Made by a program: the position numbers and the translations under genes. Below the pieces are notes generated by a model, which did no database searches, was not told where the DNA came from, and worked only from the letters and a program-made list of their open reading frames with translations. Of a stretch of DNA of 64,000 nt, positions 12,563 to 25,979 are shown piece after piece; position 1 is the first letter of the stretch; every line of letters begins with the position of its first letter. The stretch lies in assembly GCF_028858725.1 (NCBI RefSeq), contig NC_084762.1, positions 4,349,374 through 4,413,373 on the forward strand. Direction: 5' to 3'. Origin of the DNA: Colius striatus (lineage: Eukaryota; Chordata; Aves; Coliiformes; Coliidae).

Positions 12563-12650
12563 CATCATAGAATCACAGAATGGTAGGGGTTGGAAGGGAC
12601 TGTTAGAGATCATCTAGTCCAACCCCCCTGCAGAAGCAGGTCAACCTGAT
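12563..12650 (-). repeat. CR1 LINE 3' end fragment
   Basis: 'catagaatcacagaatggta' followed by 'ggttggaagggac', 'gagatcatctagtccaac' and 'cagaagcagg' is the reverse complement of the CR1 3' terminus. The fragment is strongly 5'-truncated at under 100 bp, as is usual for CR1. It belongs to the same 'agaatggtagggg' type as the copies at 46.6, 53.2 and 58.1 kb. Confidence 0.92.
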
Positions 12651-14657
12651 TTCTGGGGACCCCCAGTTTTGTAGAAGTATGCTCCACTCTTTGTACAAAA
12701 TCTCACCAAATTTAACGTCCCTAGTTCAATTTCTTTGAATTTCTTTGTGTTCTGTAACAAGGTTAAAGTTTGCTTACAGTTAGCTTCATGCTTTTCTCCC
12801 ATAGCTCTTTTACCTTGTCCTTTTTCCACAATGAACAATTATGTTTGGTTATTTTCTGGTGCATAAGGTGAGGAGGAGTGGCCTGGTATTAAAAGGTAGT
12901 TTAAGGAGAACTGAAAACCTGTGCATCAGGAGAGATCCTAAAGAGAAGATTTAATAGTCTCTGTGGTCTGGGCTACCGTAGAAGCATTTTATTCTAACTA
13001 AAAAGTCAAAATGAGCACAGAAACAAAGTGCCCTCCAAGCCAAGTAGAACGTGTTTTATTGGCAAGATAAACTTCTGTGGAGGCAGGATAGAAAAAAACC
13101 CGATGAGCCACTTTGGTTTATTCCTTTTGGGAAATGGATATCAAACCATAACACTACTAGAGCAGTGATTCTCAGCTAGTGGGTCAAGATCCATTTCTGA
13201 GTCATCAAGAATTTCTGCTGGGGATGGAAGCAAGTTGGTGTCATTTAAATGTTGAAATGTAAGAAAAGCCATTGAAGACTTGACAGAAGATAAATAAATA
13301 AATCATAGTGCCCTGAATTTCTACAGTAAAAGAGCTTGTTAGGCCAGAGCAATTTGGATGAAGAAAATAGCCCTTTGTGTGTGACCAAGTGATGTGAGTT
13401 CAAAGGACAGGAAAAGATGAAATGAAAGAAGAGCTCATCATCTATCCTCCTTGGACTAAGGGGCTGGAGCGCTCGGCTCTCCTTTTCCCCCCGACTCCTA
13501 CGAGCAGCTGAAATTGTTCCAGCACGCTTTGAACAAAGGAGAGGTATGTGGCCCACAGAACTGCTGTCTTAGGGATCTGCTGTGGCGCCAGGACCCGTAG
13601 GATGTTCCTCCATATGATGTTTAGGATGGAAATTTCCAAGTTAAAGGCTTTTGATAAACACTTGCAAGTTTCCCCTGGCAAGCCAGGCAGTCTTTTGTTT
13701 CCAGCCTGTGCATTGGTAGGGTGCCCATTACCATAGATGAGCAAGCTCAAAGACTGCAGGCTTTCAGAAAGGCATGGGATGTGTCAAGCTGACCCACTTC
13801 TTGAAAGCTAGGCTAGGCCTTTGTGAAATGCCCCGTACTTGTTAGATGTTAGGATGGCAATAATGTTTAAGTCTCTGCTGACGGGATAATTACTGTTATG
13901 GTGTTTATAGAGGTGGGAGGGCCCTGAGGGAAAGGAGGCCAAAAAGGAGAATCAGGGAGCGAGATGATCAAGGCTCCAGGAATTGCTCACAGATGGAGTT
14001 TTGTCGTGCTTTTTTCTTTAGCTCACTTGGTTCTTCAGTAGAATAGATGTTTACATACGAGAAACTAGGTTTTTTTCCTCTCTGCATCTCCCACACCTCC
14101 GAGTTCAAATGTTCCACGTGTTAATCTTAGTGGCAGAAGCAGATTTTAAGTGGACTTTTGGAACGTGAAATTGTCAGATGAAGACACTGAGTTTTAATAA
14201 GTTTTAGCTATTATAGCTGCTCCCAGTCTTACTGCCAATTCTTAGTTTGCCTCTTTCAGAGGAAGTTAGCATGGCATCCTGAATATCTGCTGAACTCTGA
14301 AACATCTTGTTAAGTAGTACTGTTTTACTGTAGGGGTCAGACCACCATGTTGTCATTTACAGAATATATGAAACATACCAGAAACCTGTAAAATGTACAG
14401 ACAGCTGCCTTTTTGTTTTTCCAGAGCATAGACTCACGCATGTACTGAGCACATCGTCTGACCGAATGCAAAGATGTTTGTTCACTCCTGCTGACCTCAC
14501 CGAATACTTGCATGACAGAGCGACTAAACCATTTCAAACAAGGTCATGATTTTGCAGGTGACTGTTTTTAAGATTAACTTGCCATTAGAGGTGCTGTCAT
14601 GATTGCAATATGTGTGCTCAGAAGCTTGGAGGAAGAGTAGCTTCCTGTTCTAGTACA

Positions 14658-14684
14658 TATTATTATTATTGTTGTTATTATTAT
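14658..14684. repeat. TAT/TTG microsatellite
   Basis: An imperfect (TAT)n(TGT)2(TAT)n trinucleotide repeat in intergenic DNA. Confidence 0.75.
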
Positions 14685-15030
14685 CAGCAATTATTGGAGT
14701 TTGCAAAGCCACGCCTGTGCTAACCTCTGTCATCAACAGTAGTGCTTAATGAGCTTAAAAGTAATAGAATCTTATCTACTTGGCAACTTCCTTTAACTTC
14801 CATTATGAACTTACCTGTGTGAGGGTGCTGTAGAGTAGGATATGAAAATCTTCACTACATAAAAGCTGCAATATTGTCACAGAGTCGTTAGAGCTGCGTG
14901 GTACCACCTCCCCTTGGAGGTGTCTTAAAGGCAGTTTTCCTTTCTAGGAATCAAAATGCTGAGCAAGACTGAGAAGTTATCTGAACTCCTCTTCCAGCCA
15001 CAGCCAGACCAACTATCTCAAGAGCATTCC

Positions 15031-15080
15031 AGACAGGCACTTGCTTAAACTCTTCTTAAAACCTCCCGCGACTGATAGGC
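15031..15080 (-). repeat. Possible old CR1-type LINE fragment
   Basis: 'cttgcttaaactcttcttaa' followed by 'aacctcccgcgactga' resembles the antisense CR1/L3-type segment that usually reads 'ctgttcttaaaaacctccag(c/t)gac'. It is heavily diverged and both limits are unclear. Confidence 0.4.
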
Positions 15081-18000
15081 TAAACAGGTTTCTTTTCACT
15101 AGTGACGATGTAAGGGAATAGTTGGGTGCTTTGAAAAGACACATTTGATTTGGGTAGGCTGAAAACTAAACGGAATACAAGCATTTCTGTTTCTTTTAAA
15201 AAGAACCAAGCCAACAGTGTTTTTTTGAGACATTAACATTTTTTGATCCAGACTTGTATTGCCACAGTTAAGTGTTCAAAACTCATGAGTCAATGCCCAC
15301 CCACAAGTGAAGTTGGCTTAAAAACCCATCTTCTTAAAAATAAGACATTTAGAGAGGATGGGTAGGTGGTTGGTTATTTGCCATCTGTTTTCTGAGCTTT
15401 AAGGAGACCTTCCCTTCGTATTTACAAGCTTTTGCCATGCAGAAAATTAAAAACTTGCTTAAAAGAATGTAAAAGCTGGGATTCTTACTGCAGTCCCTTG
15501 CCTTTGACAGCTGAAAGAAGAAGTGTTGGAGGATTTGCAATGAAATAATGAAAGTCAGCAACACCTAATTTCACCTGACAGCATTTTTCTCCATTTTTAC
15601 AGCTTTGAGGAGGAACAAACAGTAACCCTTCTATACTGATCCTCTCCTGTTTAATAGATGTACTGTATTATAAGAAAGGTGGAGGAAAAGTGTGGGGTGG
15701 AAATCTTTTGCATTTCCAAAAGCTAACTTCAGTTTGCTTTTCTGTTTCCTACGGTAATTAACGTGTGATAATACTCGTCGATGGGCAAGTGCTGTCTGTG
15801 CTCCCAGGCCCTGGTAGGTTAAATCTCATGGTAGAGAGGAATTTCTTTTTGAACATAAAGATTGCAGGGAACTCACAATTCAGTGTTGTCATGGATTTGT
15901 CTCACTTGGCTAGTTCTTGGTAATTAAAGGAAGGTTTTGATAAACAAGTAGTTTGCTTAATTTTAATGGTCTGTGGTTTGGAATTCTAGGATAAACTTGC
16001 TTGTTAGTGAATATGTTATGTCCTTGTGTTAGAGACTCCTTATTTCTTCTAGTGAAGACGTTGTGCTGTGGATATGCCAAGCAACTTTGGACTGAACTCC
16101 TGTGCGTGTTTCATATCGCATCTTGCAGTTAGCTGCTGGGCTTGTTGAGAGCACAGTCCTGGCAGCTTCTAAGTTTACTGAAGTGCCATATTAAATCCCT
16201 ATGGCAGGTAGCATTCACACCCAGCTCCAAACTAACCCTTCCAAAAGTGCAGCCTATAGGAGGCTGTATGTCCTCTGTACAAATAACATGAATTTGTATT
16301 GGAGACCCAGCTCACTAGTGGAGAGCAATACAAATCACGTATGAAAATCCTACCCTTGGCTTAAATTAGATTTTTCTCATTTGCTGCACCAATCAGCCTG
16401 TTAAAAAAAGTTAATTTGGAACTCTGAAGAACCTGAAAACCAGAGTGGGGAAAGGTATGAACTGCTGCACAGAGACACATGTTTCAGTTCTGACTGATGT
16501 AAGGTTCCTGGCCCTCTTACCCAGCGAGTGACACGCTGTGGAAGCGTAGCAGAAGCCATCAAGCACTACAGTTTCTCTCTGCAGATGGCTTACACTGGTC
16601 ATGGATCAGCTGGTGGTGAGCTGTACTGGGAACAGATCTAGTATACCCAGTAAGAGCTTCCTGTGTCGGTATGAGAAGCGTGGAATCACTTCACTGCCCG
16701 GTACGTTACGTATCTCACTTAACTGTCAGCCATTAAAGAAGACAGACAAGGACATGGAGGACACCCCTCCTGTTCCAGCACTTGTGACAAAAACAGATGA
16801 ACCATTTCCTGCTTAATCAAGCATTCTGTGTTCTGGAAAACATTTGTAGGTGATGCTATGAAAATGAAACGGAGATTACCAAGTGCACTTGGAAAGAATT
16901 AAAGCTGCAGAGCTTCACCGACATTAACGTGTTTCTTATTTGGGGTGTTTGACTTTGAAACCTTTATAATGTCTTACAATATTTTTACAGGCATGAGATA
17001 TTTAAACTCAGCAGTGGGTAGGGGCTGGCTTGCTGTCCCACTTCCCTGGCCAAGCTTTGCATATGAGCGAGGAGAACAGGAGGCAACACTGGCAAAAGGA
17101 GGTGGGACCAAAAGCTACTGAAGATGCTGGTGCAGCTGAAGTGAGATGTGACTCAGTGACGTGTCATCCCTGGCTCATAGGAAGAGGTGAGGCAGAGCTG
17201 GTGCAAGAGGAAATACACTTCATAGGAAGAGTAGCCTCTTCACCTCAGTGACATCTCCCTTTTCACAGCTAATGCAAGAACTGGTGTACGTAGCACAAGA
17301 CATCAATGTTTGTCCTAATCCTGTGACTGACCCTCATCCCTGGGATAAGATCTGACCTTTGTGGACTTGCTACTTCTTTGCAGCATTTTCTCCCTACCCT
17401 TCAAACCCCAGTCTGTTTTGGGCATTGAACTTTCTTGCTCTGTATCCTTTCATCTCTTTTTATGCAGAAGTAAAAGTTCCTTGTGGGCAGAGATGCTTAT
17501 TTGTCTGTTACAATTTATCCACTGTATGAGAACCATGTAGTTATATAAAGCAGTAATACTATTAATAGCAGAGAAGGCAGCAACTTCTCTTCCAAACTTT
17601 TCAAACTCTCTATCAATTTAAATGGAAGCAGGACCCATAATTAAAGTCTCACCTACAAGAATATTAAATCACAGTGAAGAATGCAGGAAAAGGAAGTATT
17701 AGAACCATGTCTACTCACAGAGAATAGAAATGCAGCCACACAAATCTTTGAAATGTTCCTTGGTCAGGTATGTGCTTACAGCTTGGTATTGTCTCAGGCA
17801 GGATTGATGTGAACTGGAAGACAAAAGCAGCAAACATTGCTGGGGCAACCGTGCAGGAAAAGCTTAGGACATCCCCCCACTCCTTGCTATAAGAAGGAAC
17901 TAATCATTCCTCGTTAATGAACAGCTAATTACAAACTGGCATGAAAGCAGTAGTTAAAAATTGGCCAGCAAGAAGGGCCAAGTGATGGTTATCTGAGCTT

Positions 18001-20255
18001 ATGTTTTCTGGCTTTGGCAACCAAGGGTTCTCTGTGTTTCTGAATAAATGAATGCCAGCGAGGACATATCCAGCAACATCTTTGCAAGAAGTGTACTGAA
18101 GATGGATGTCAACACTGCCTGAAAGTCAGCTCCTCTTCCTTTTAATGGGGGTCCTAAAAGCAGGGGAAAGTAGGAAGAGGAGGAAGGGCTGTACACAACT
18201 AGAATTAACCCCGTGTTTTATCAAAACTCTGCAGGGTTTTTCAGCCTGATCAAGAATGATCTTCTAATTTAACACTTAACTGAGAAAAGAGGACATACTC
18301 TACAGGTATGACACCTAGCCTCCAGTGCTGCACTAGCAATACTTAAAAAGCATGGTAGGAAAGGGCCAGGTGTCTACTACTCTGATGAATTTAAAGACAT
18401 TGTCAAGTTAACAAGGCCCGATTTGTTATTCTATTTATTTACTTATCATTAAGTGATAGAACATGCTCTTCCACATCCTGAAGTTCATTACCACAGTATA
18501 TTTATTTTGGCTCCTCAGTGATGTTGAACATCCAGTACTGTGCCTTTTATGAACATAGATGAAAAAAAGAATCACTAATTCATGCTCCTTCAGGGCTGCC
18601 AAGAACGCAGCAAAGTGTAACCAAGCTGCATGTGGTTTGGCTGTGGGGAGATGTCTGCACCCTGCCTACACTACAGGTGTAGCTCCCCTGGAAGAAATAT
18701 CCCCAACTAGGCTTCAAGGACTGGATAAAATCCTCCTGAGGGAACTTGAGTGCCTGTTAGAAAAGCTGTCCTGGCTCCAGTTTGATTCCCCTATCTCACA
18801 CCCTGTGCCTCAAACGAGAGTCACATTCGTTGCTGTGGTGCACAATTCCGATCCACTTGCATGTCAGTTATGAAGCACTGAGGCAAACAATTTGACCAAC
18901 TGTGATTTAGTCAGAAAATGAACAGACACACGAGACAAATTCTTGAATTTGACACTGCAAGATGACATACTTAAAATAACCATCAAAATGTTATGCACTG
19001 CCCAGTTTTGCCTTTGTTTACTTGGGCTCAGATGATGGGTGAAGCAGTGACTAATACCACAAAGACCTCTTCAAACCAAAAGCCTGGTCCTGTGACCTCA
19101 CTTCTTGCTGGTAGGACTTTGAATTCCCTTGGATTCTCACTGGTAAATGGAGCTTCACAGGGGTGCAGTGGATGGGCAATCAAAGCCAGGGCCCTGTATC
19201 TGCACGGGGATGGAGATGTTGCTAAGGGTCACACAACGTTTAAACTATGTGGTGTGTAACCAAGGAAATAAAGATGAGGTCATACAGAAAATGTGAGCCA
19301 GCAGTAACCTTTTGGGGAGATTTTCTTGATAGACAGTTGAACTCCTAATGTGAAATTCAGAGAGAAGATACCCTGATTACTGCACACAATTACTACAGTA
19401 TGATGGTTCTGTATATTATGGAGCTGAAAGAACCTTTCCAATAGTTGATGCTATTTAAGAAAATGTATTTAAGACTAATTCTTACTTTTTTTTGAAGAGC
19501 ATGTGTAAGGGTGAAACAGGAAACCTCTTTTAAGATGAACTCATGCATGTCTAGGACAATAACTTGGCCATTGCACTCGTGTCTCTTTGGAGACTCCTCT
19601 ATCTGATGACATGAAAGTCACTGCAAGACAGATTTAATCTGGCTGTTGGGTATTTTTTTTTTTTGAAGAGGCAAAGAGACTACAGGAAACTTTCCTAACT
19701 TAACAGACCTTCTGTGTGGAGTTCATTGAACTCTCAGGCAGGACCAAAAAAGCAAAGGTCACAGCAAAGCTTTTCTCTCAAACTCGAGGCAGTTCTTCCC
19801 TACCGTGGCCTGGGGCTGCTGCAGTTCCAACAGCACTCCTGCCTGCCTGGGCTGAGGGTCTGTGCTGCCACAGCTTTAAGAATTGTTGCATTTCTTCCTT
19901 CTGAGGCCACCTTAAGAAAACAAAAAGCAGAACCAATGAGCAAAGTCTGTGCTGATTGTACATCTTCCAAATAGGTCACAAACATCTCGTTTAAAAGCTC
20001 CTCTCTATTACCCTTGTGCCTGTTTTCAACAGGCTGAGGAAAACAATTGTTTCATGATCCTCTGCTTTTGTCGGTGCTGTTATAGATTCATAAGCACTTT
20101 GACAAGTGCTGGTCTTCAGGTTTTCATCCATTTAAGAGAAAAAAAGGAAATCCAGTCCATAAGTCTACTACATCAGTGAAATCATTGCTGTAAACAAGGA
20201 CTATAAACTACGTAGTACTGACTCTGCAGGTCTCCACGTGCTTTCAAAAAGGGTT

Positions 20256-20366
20256 ATTACCCCACTCTTACTGCTGGGAAAACAGCAGTGAAGAGGTGCA
20301 GTGACTTGGCCAGAAGTCACCCAGCTGGCCAGTGTCAAAACTGTGGATAAATCCCAGGACTAATTC
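20256..20366 (+). repeat. MIR SINE fragment (ancient)
   Basis: 'gtgcagtgacttggccagaa' followed by 'gtcacccagctggccagtgt' matches the MIR core consensus ('aagtgacttgcccaaggtca', 'cacagctagtaagtggc'). 'aaatcccaggac' occupies the place of the usual 'aacccagg' end. Old MIR copies occur at low density in birds. The fragment is about 110 bp and diverged. Confidence 0.68.
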
Positions 20367-21062
20367 TTTATTCCAGAAGCTGCTTCAAAATAAATAGTAG
20401 AGAATTGTGCAACGGAGTGTAGTGTTGGGAACAGTGGCAGAACATGAGATGAAAACAGATACAACAAACTGAAATACTGGGAAGTAATTAGATTTAGGAC
20501 AAGAAAACAACCATGGAAGTGTGTGTTGAGATTAAACATCGTGTACTAAAGAAACTGCTCCGGCAAGGCAAAGTTCTTCTTATTAAAACATGCTGGGTTA
20601 TGTCTCTGTGTCATGTCTTCTTGATTAAGAAATCACTGAGGGTAGTGACAATGATTATGGTCCTGAAAAGATAATTTCCTGAAACACAGCTTCTAGAAGT
20701 ACACTAGATACACATTTGCAGGCTGAACATTAACTGATGTTTTTGACTTGTGTGTGAATGTTCTTTCACCAAGTTGCTCCGTGCTCTCACCAGTACTGTG
20801 CTGGGTGGGAGTTAACCACTGCAGCACACATTATGGCCTACAGCTCTCTTGATCTACACGTGTCTTGGGGCATCCTCAACTCAGCTGGACATCCCCTCAG
20901 CCCTTGAGTTTGGGCACTACTGTGTATACAAACTCTTCAGCTATTTCTCTGCCTAGGCTGCGTGGCTGACCACAGTCCCAGGACTAAGAGTGGATTTCCC
21001 ACAAGTTTGGAATACTCTGAGCTCCACTCAGCCCTTCAGAAAGTCAGTGGAAGCAGTCAGTC

Positions 21063-21084
21063 CTGAAGGAGTCAGCTCCTTCAG
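21063..21084. repeat. Short perfect hairpin
   Basis: CTGAAGGAG and CTCCTTCAG form a 9-bp perfect inverted repeat around the loop TCAG. It may be a chance palindrome. No terminator or RNA context is visible. Confidence 0.5.
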
Positions 21085-21184
21085 CCCTGGGCACCAAACG
21101 AAATACACAGATGGAGATAAAGTAATTAACATCTATTTCTATGTGTCTATGTAATTTTTTTCCTTGCTACTTGAATGATTCCTT

Positions 21185-21760
21185 CCTTTCTTCTAACTGA
21201 ACACAGCACTGGAGGTGCAGCTGAGTACAGGGTGACAATCCCTGCCCTGCTCCTGCTGGCCACACTATTTCTGACACAAGCCAGGATGCCATTGGCCTCC
21301 TTGGGCACACTGCTGGCTCATGTTCAGATACTACCGAAACACCTCCAGCTCCTTTCCCTCCAGCAGCTTTCCAGCCGCTCTGCCCCAGCCTGGATTGCTG
21401 CCTGGGGTTGGTGTGGCCCAAGTGCAGGACCCAGCACTTGGCCTTGTTCAACCTCATCCTGTTGCCCTTGGCCCATGGCTCCAGCCTGGCCAGGGCTCTC
21501 TGAAGAGCCCTCCTGCCCTCACGTAGATCTATGCTCCCGCCCATCTTGGTGTCACCTGCAAACTGACCGAGGCTCCACTCAATCCCCTCATCCAGGTGGT
21601 TGATAAAGACATTGAACAGAACAGGCCCCAGCGCTGAGCCCTGAGGAACACCACTGGTGACCAGCCAACATCTGGATTTAACTCTGCACACCACCACTCT
21701 CTGGGCCTGGCCATCCAGCCAGTTTTCCACCCAAGCTGTCCAGTCTCCCAGGACTGTGTG
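21185..21760 (-). repeat. CR1 LINE ORF2 fragment (reverse-transcriptase domain remnant)
   Basis: The minus strand is open over 21167-21730 and encodes recognisable CR1 reverse-transcriptase motifs: [41 protein letters not shown], then [26 protein letters not shown]. The catalytic box reads F-A-G-D where CR1 proteins have F-A-D-D; the first aspartate is changed at 21554-21556. After about 21330 the CR1 similarity continues in another frame (NMSQQCAQ, then a segment matching ANGILAC), so at least one frameshift is present. The fragment has neither ORF1 nor the 3' tail. It is a dead retrotransposon piece. Confidence 0.92.
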
Positions 21761-23129
21761 CTCTGCTGCAGGCAGAGTTGTGAGGCAGCCTGGGGCCGCC
21801 GGCTTACGTGTGTGGCACAGGGCTGGTTGGTGCCCACGCCGTGCTCCCCGAGGGGCAGCAGGGCCTGTCCCTTGCGGGAGGGCTGAGATCCCGCTCCAGC
21901 GTGCGTTCCCTGGGATGCCACATGAATTATGGATGACTCAGCCAGAGTTTTTCCACGTGCCTATGTCGCTGCACAGATGAGCTGCGGCTTTCAACCGCTG
22001 CCTGGGCCTAACCCTCGGTGTGTTTTCTGACAGAGCCCCGCAGCAGGGAACAGGGAATCCCGGTGTAGGAATCCATAACGTGTGGCTGAACGGCCCAGCG
22101 TGTGTTAGAAATGGTTTGGTCCTTCCCTTCTGCTTTGCTCCTGTCCCTCCCACTGCCTGAGCGTACCCACAGAGGCAACTGGAAGAGACGGCAGCGATGC
22201 TGAAGCTGATTTGAATTTCAACCAGCATCTGCCAGCAACTGGAGCTATGTACAGAGAGCTGAGGGCAGGCAGCTACCCAAGGAGACAGTGACTGCCCAGT
22301 GTGCAAAATGTCTTTTGCTGCTGTTATTTCAGTCCTTAGCTAGATCCAGGTTAATTTCTTTAGCTCCTCTTTGAACACGTGAAATGTGTGGGCTCTTAAT
22401 TTGTGATGACCACGGGAAAGAAAGAGTCCAGTCCTGGAAATGTTTGCTATGAGACAAAGAACAAAATCCTTCTCCAACAGTGTTTGAGGAGTCCTCTCAG
22501 AAAAGACTGCAGCTGTTGTAAATGCTTGCAGTGATAAAGCAGCACCCATGTCAAACTATACAGCATGGGAGACTAGGCATTAATACAAGCCTTATTAAAA
22601 ATAAGTATTTGCATTCAAGTTGCATGTAGAATCCCCAGTCAAGACAGGCTTCAGCTGTGCTAAACACTACATCCACAGAAATGTGCTGTAAAGCACTTAG
22701 TGAGTAAACAGACAATGTGAAACAAATGGGTGTGAGGTCAAGGAATGGAAAGAAAGATCCCTCCTGTCTTTTTACCTAGGCACAACCAGTAGGCTACCTG
22801 GCTGGCTTCAGTCCTTGATTTACACAACCATCCTTTAAGATCTATTCAAATGCAGTTGTCCCAGCCAGCCCTTTTGAGTTCTCTGAGCTGAGTAGTTGCA
22901 TTTGTCCCTATTTACATCACATATCACCTCTATTATTCATGCACACATTTCATGACACATTTGCTATAGTAATTAAAAGGGCTCCTGTGGCTGTTAAGCC
23001 AGAACACCATCCAAACACAATACTGTGATGAAGTTAATTGATCTTTACCCTGAACTATTCCACTCATGCTTACTTCTAGCTTTCACCTCCTGCCATGGCA
23101 TGTGGCTATGTCTTGGTCTGTAGGATGAC

Positions 23130-23380
23130 AGAGCCCCTTGCAGTTAAGAACCTGCCCAGCCAACTGTTCATCAGGTTCCCTCTTAGTCTTCTTTACAATA
23201 AACTAGAGACTGATCATAAGTCTCTTACCATAAATCAGCTTTGTTTTGATATTATGGAACTCTTATTGCTCCTTTGTGAAGCCTAAATTGTCAACATCAT
23301 TTTTCTCAAGCGTGGGCACCAGAACAAGGCACACTATTCCCTTAGTGTCACTGTAATATCACCTCTTGATTCCCACAGAG
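23130..23380 (-). repeat. Possible very old CR1/L3-type LINE fragment
   Basis: 'ttctcaagcgtgggcaccag' followed by 'aacaaggcacactattccct' and 'cagttaagaacctgcccag' weakly resembles the antisense 3' part of old CR1/L3 LINEs ('gtggcccagaactggacacagtactccag'). The limits are vague and the assignment is uncertain. Confidence 0.3.
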
Positions 23381-25979
23381 GGGATTCTCCACCCAGGGAT
23401 CACATCAGCCTCCTCACTGTTCCAGCAGCTCCTGTGATGAGGCTGTGGCTCATTCTTGGAATCCCGTGGCTCATTCAAAGCCGTCTGCACTGCCACAGCA
23501 AGCACGGGCCCTCCTGCAAGCAAAAGGCATCTCTCACTTGAAGTCCTCTTTCATTTTTTGCCTCTTGACTGCATTAGCATGACACCTGCTGAGGTGGCCA
23601 CTAGCAGCAAGGTGTGCAGCAATTCCCCTGCAGTCAGCTGTTCGAACATTCCTGTCATCCAATGGGAAAAACCCAAACATATCTAGTCACTACCCAGACT
23701 TCTGTTTTGGTCTGAAATACAACCCCTCTGCCATGCTGCAAGGGCCCTGTAGCCCAACGTTTCCCATGGGACATAGCAAGGCATAACTTCCTTGCAGAGA
23801 AGGAGGCTCTTTAGAAGTACATCTCTAAGTAAACAGAGCTAAAAGGTGGCAATTAAAGAACAGTTGTCTATTCTCCTTTCAAAGTGAACACATGGTGCTA
23901 TGTTTAGGAACCTATGTAACAATGCAAGCTTTCTACAGCTGTGTTTATTTACCCAGAAGATTTTGTTGTACTCTTTAAAGTTCAGACAAAACCAAACCCA
24001 AGGATTACAGAAATGGTTGTGAGGTGTGTTATAAGTATTACAGCACAGCAACGCAAGCCTACACTACACAAAGCCTTTAGTTTGACAGGTTAGTCTTCAG
24101 TTACCAGATGGTACAACAAACCAGTTCTCATTTCTCAAATATTCCATCAGGTTTGCTCTCTTAGATATATGTTGCACCTAAGTGAAATGATTATGCTCAT
24201 GAAGAGGGTAAGCACACTGCAAAGGACTAGTGTGTGCAATGCTGCCCTGCTTTTAACTTTTCCTGTCTGAGATGACAGAGCCAGAATCCACAAAAGTAAA
24301 ACAAATAATAGTTAAAAAGACAGCAAGATTGGCTGTGTAGCCCTGGAAACAGGTTGCTGAAATTTGGATTTAGCTCTGTGCCAGCAGATAAAAGCATGAA
24401 GGAAAAGAAAAAAGGAAGACATACACATACACACACAATATATCGATGTAAGGTAATTGCAAGTTGGAGCAGAGCGTGCCAAAAGTTTTCTGAGGGATCT
24501 TTGTTCAAAGGATAAAAAAACCCACAACCCCTTGCTTTATTTACACCAGTAATTTGGAACACAATATATGGCATAGCTTACATATTTGCATTTTAATAAT
24601 AGTGCTGGAAACTGAAACATATGTCAGTCTCAATGCAAAACAGGCATAAATTCATCTCGGTTCAGTACCCACTGCCTCTGGTAACACAGCCAATACAATC
24701 AGGAAAAAACCTAACACATGCTTTGGGTTCATGTGTAGGTGCTTCATCCTGCCCAAGTGGGATGATTTGGGGACTGTGCCTGCATGCAATATTTGTATTC
24801 TGATTTCAGGTAAGAAATGGCCAAGTCACCAAAAGTCTCGGTGGATGCAGAGCTGGACTGTCAGGCCTGTGTCACACACTTTCCAGAGAAGAGAAAGCAG
24901 AGAGTTACTAAAGCTCCATTTGGAATGGAAAGTCACATAGCTGGAGGCTGAATCGGTGCCACTGAGTTTACCCAGTGTCTGGGACTGAGGAATAGGAAGA
25001 ATTTCTTTAGCTGTGGAGCACGCATCAGCATTGAGGATGGATTCTTCTGGTGCTGTGGGCTGCAGCGTGACGATGCAGCCAAACCTCTAACAGCTCTCTG
25101 ACACCAAGTGAGTCTAGTGCTCGTGTGATCCTGGGGTAGCACGGCTCCCCCACCCAATCCAGCAAAAACGTTGCCCACCTTTTCTGGCAGGGGCAGCTTT
25201 CTACTCGTTGAGGTCCCTCAAAATCCTTGCTGTGAGACAAGATGAGCTCCACTCCACCGTTTTGGGAGACTATAGGAGTCAAGCTGTAAAAGTCTCATGT
25301 CCACAGAGGGGTAACAAAGGGATTCTGTGCAAGACACCAGGGATAAAGCCAGCAGGGAGAGAGCTCTGTGAGCAGCTCTGATTGAACATGGGTCCATGTC
25401 TTCTCCCACCAACACAGGCAGAGCTAACCATCACCACCTTGGAGCAGGACTGTGTGATAACCACAGGGCTTAGCTCCACCTCTTTTTCACCACAATTTTT
25501 CCTTAGTGAACTATTCAGAGTCCTTTTTGACCAGCCTACCTCTGTATCTCCCAACTGAAATGAAATACGACCCTTCCCCAAACCCCCCTGCCAACAGTGC
25601 CTCATTTACTTTAGGGGGAAAACATGATTTGCAGTCACTGGCCCTATTTTTCCCTGTTACAAAATCATTTATCAGTACATGAGATTTCACCTGCTGAGCT
25701 AACCCATATTAACAGAGCAAAATGCAAACAATGTGCTCGTCTCTGCTGACCCTGACTTTGAAAACTGGTTTTCCTTTCCCTCCTCCTTGTCTTTGACAAG
25801 AGATGCAGGCATAACCTTAGAAGTCAGCAGGTACAATGGCCTGAATCCTACTTTTCATTACACAGACTTTCAGTACAGTTGATACTGAGAGTTGGTGAGG
25901 CTGTAAGAAATGATAGATGATGTCAATTAGGCTAATTAGACGGTTCCATATTCCTGAACCAAAATCTTTCCCTTAACTC

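Noticed and set aside
21063..21084. Hairpin as a transcription terminator
   Set aside because: There is no bacterial context and no adjacent T-run or gene; kept only as a short palindrome.
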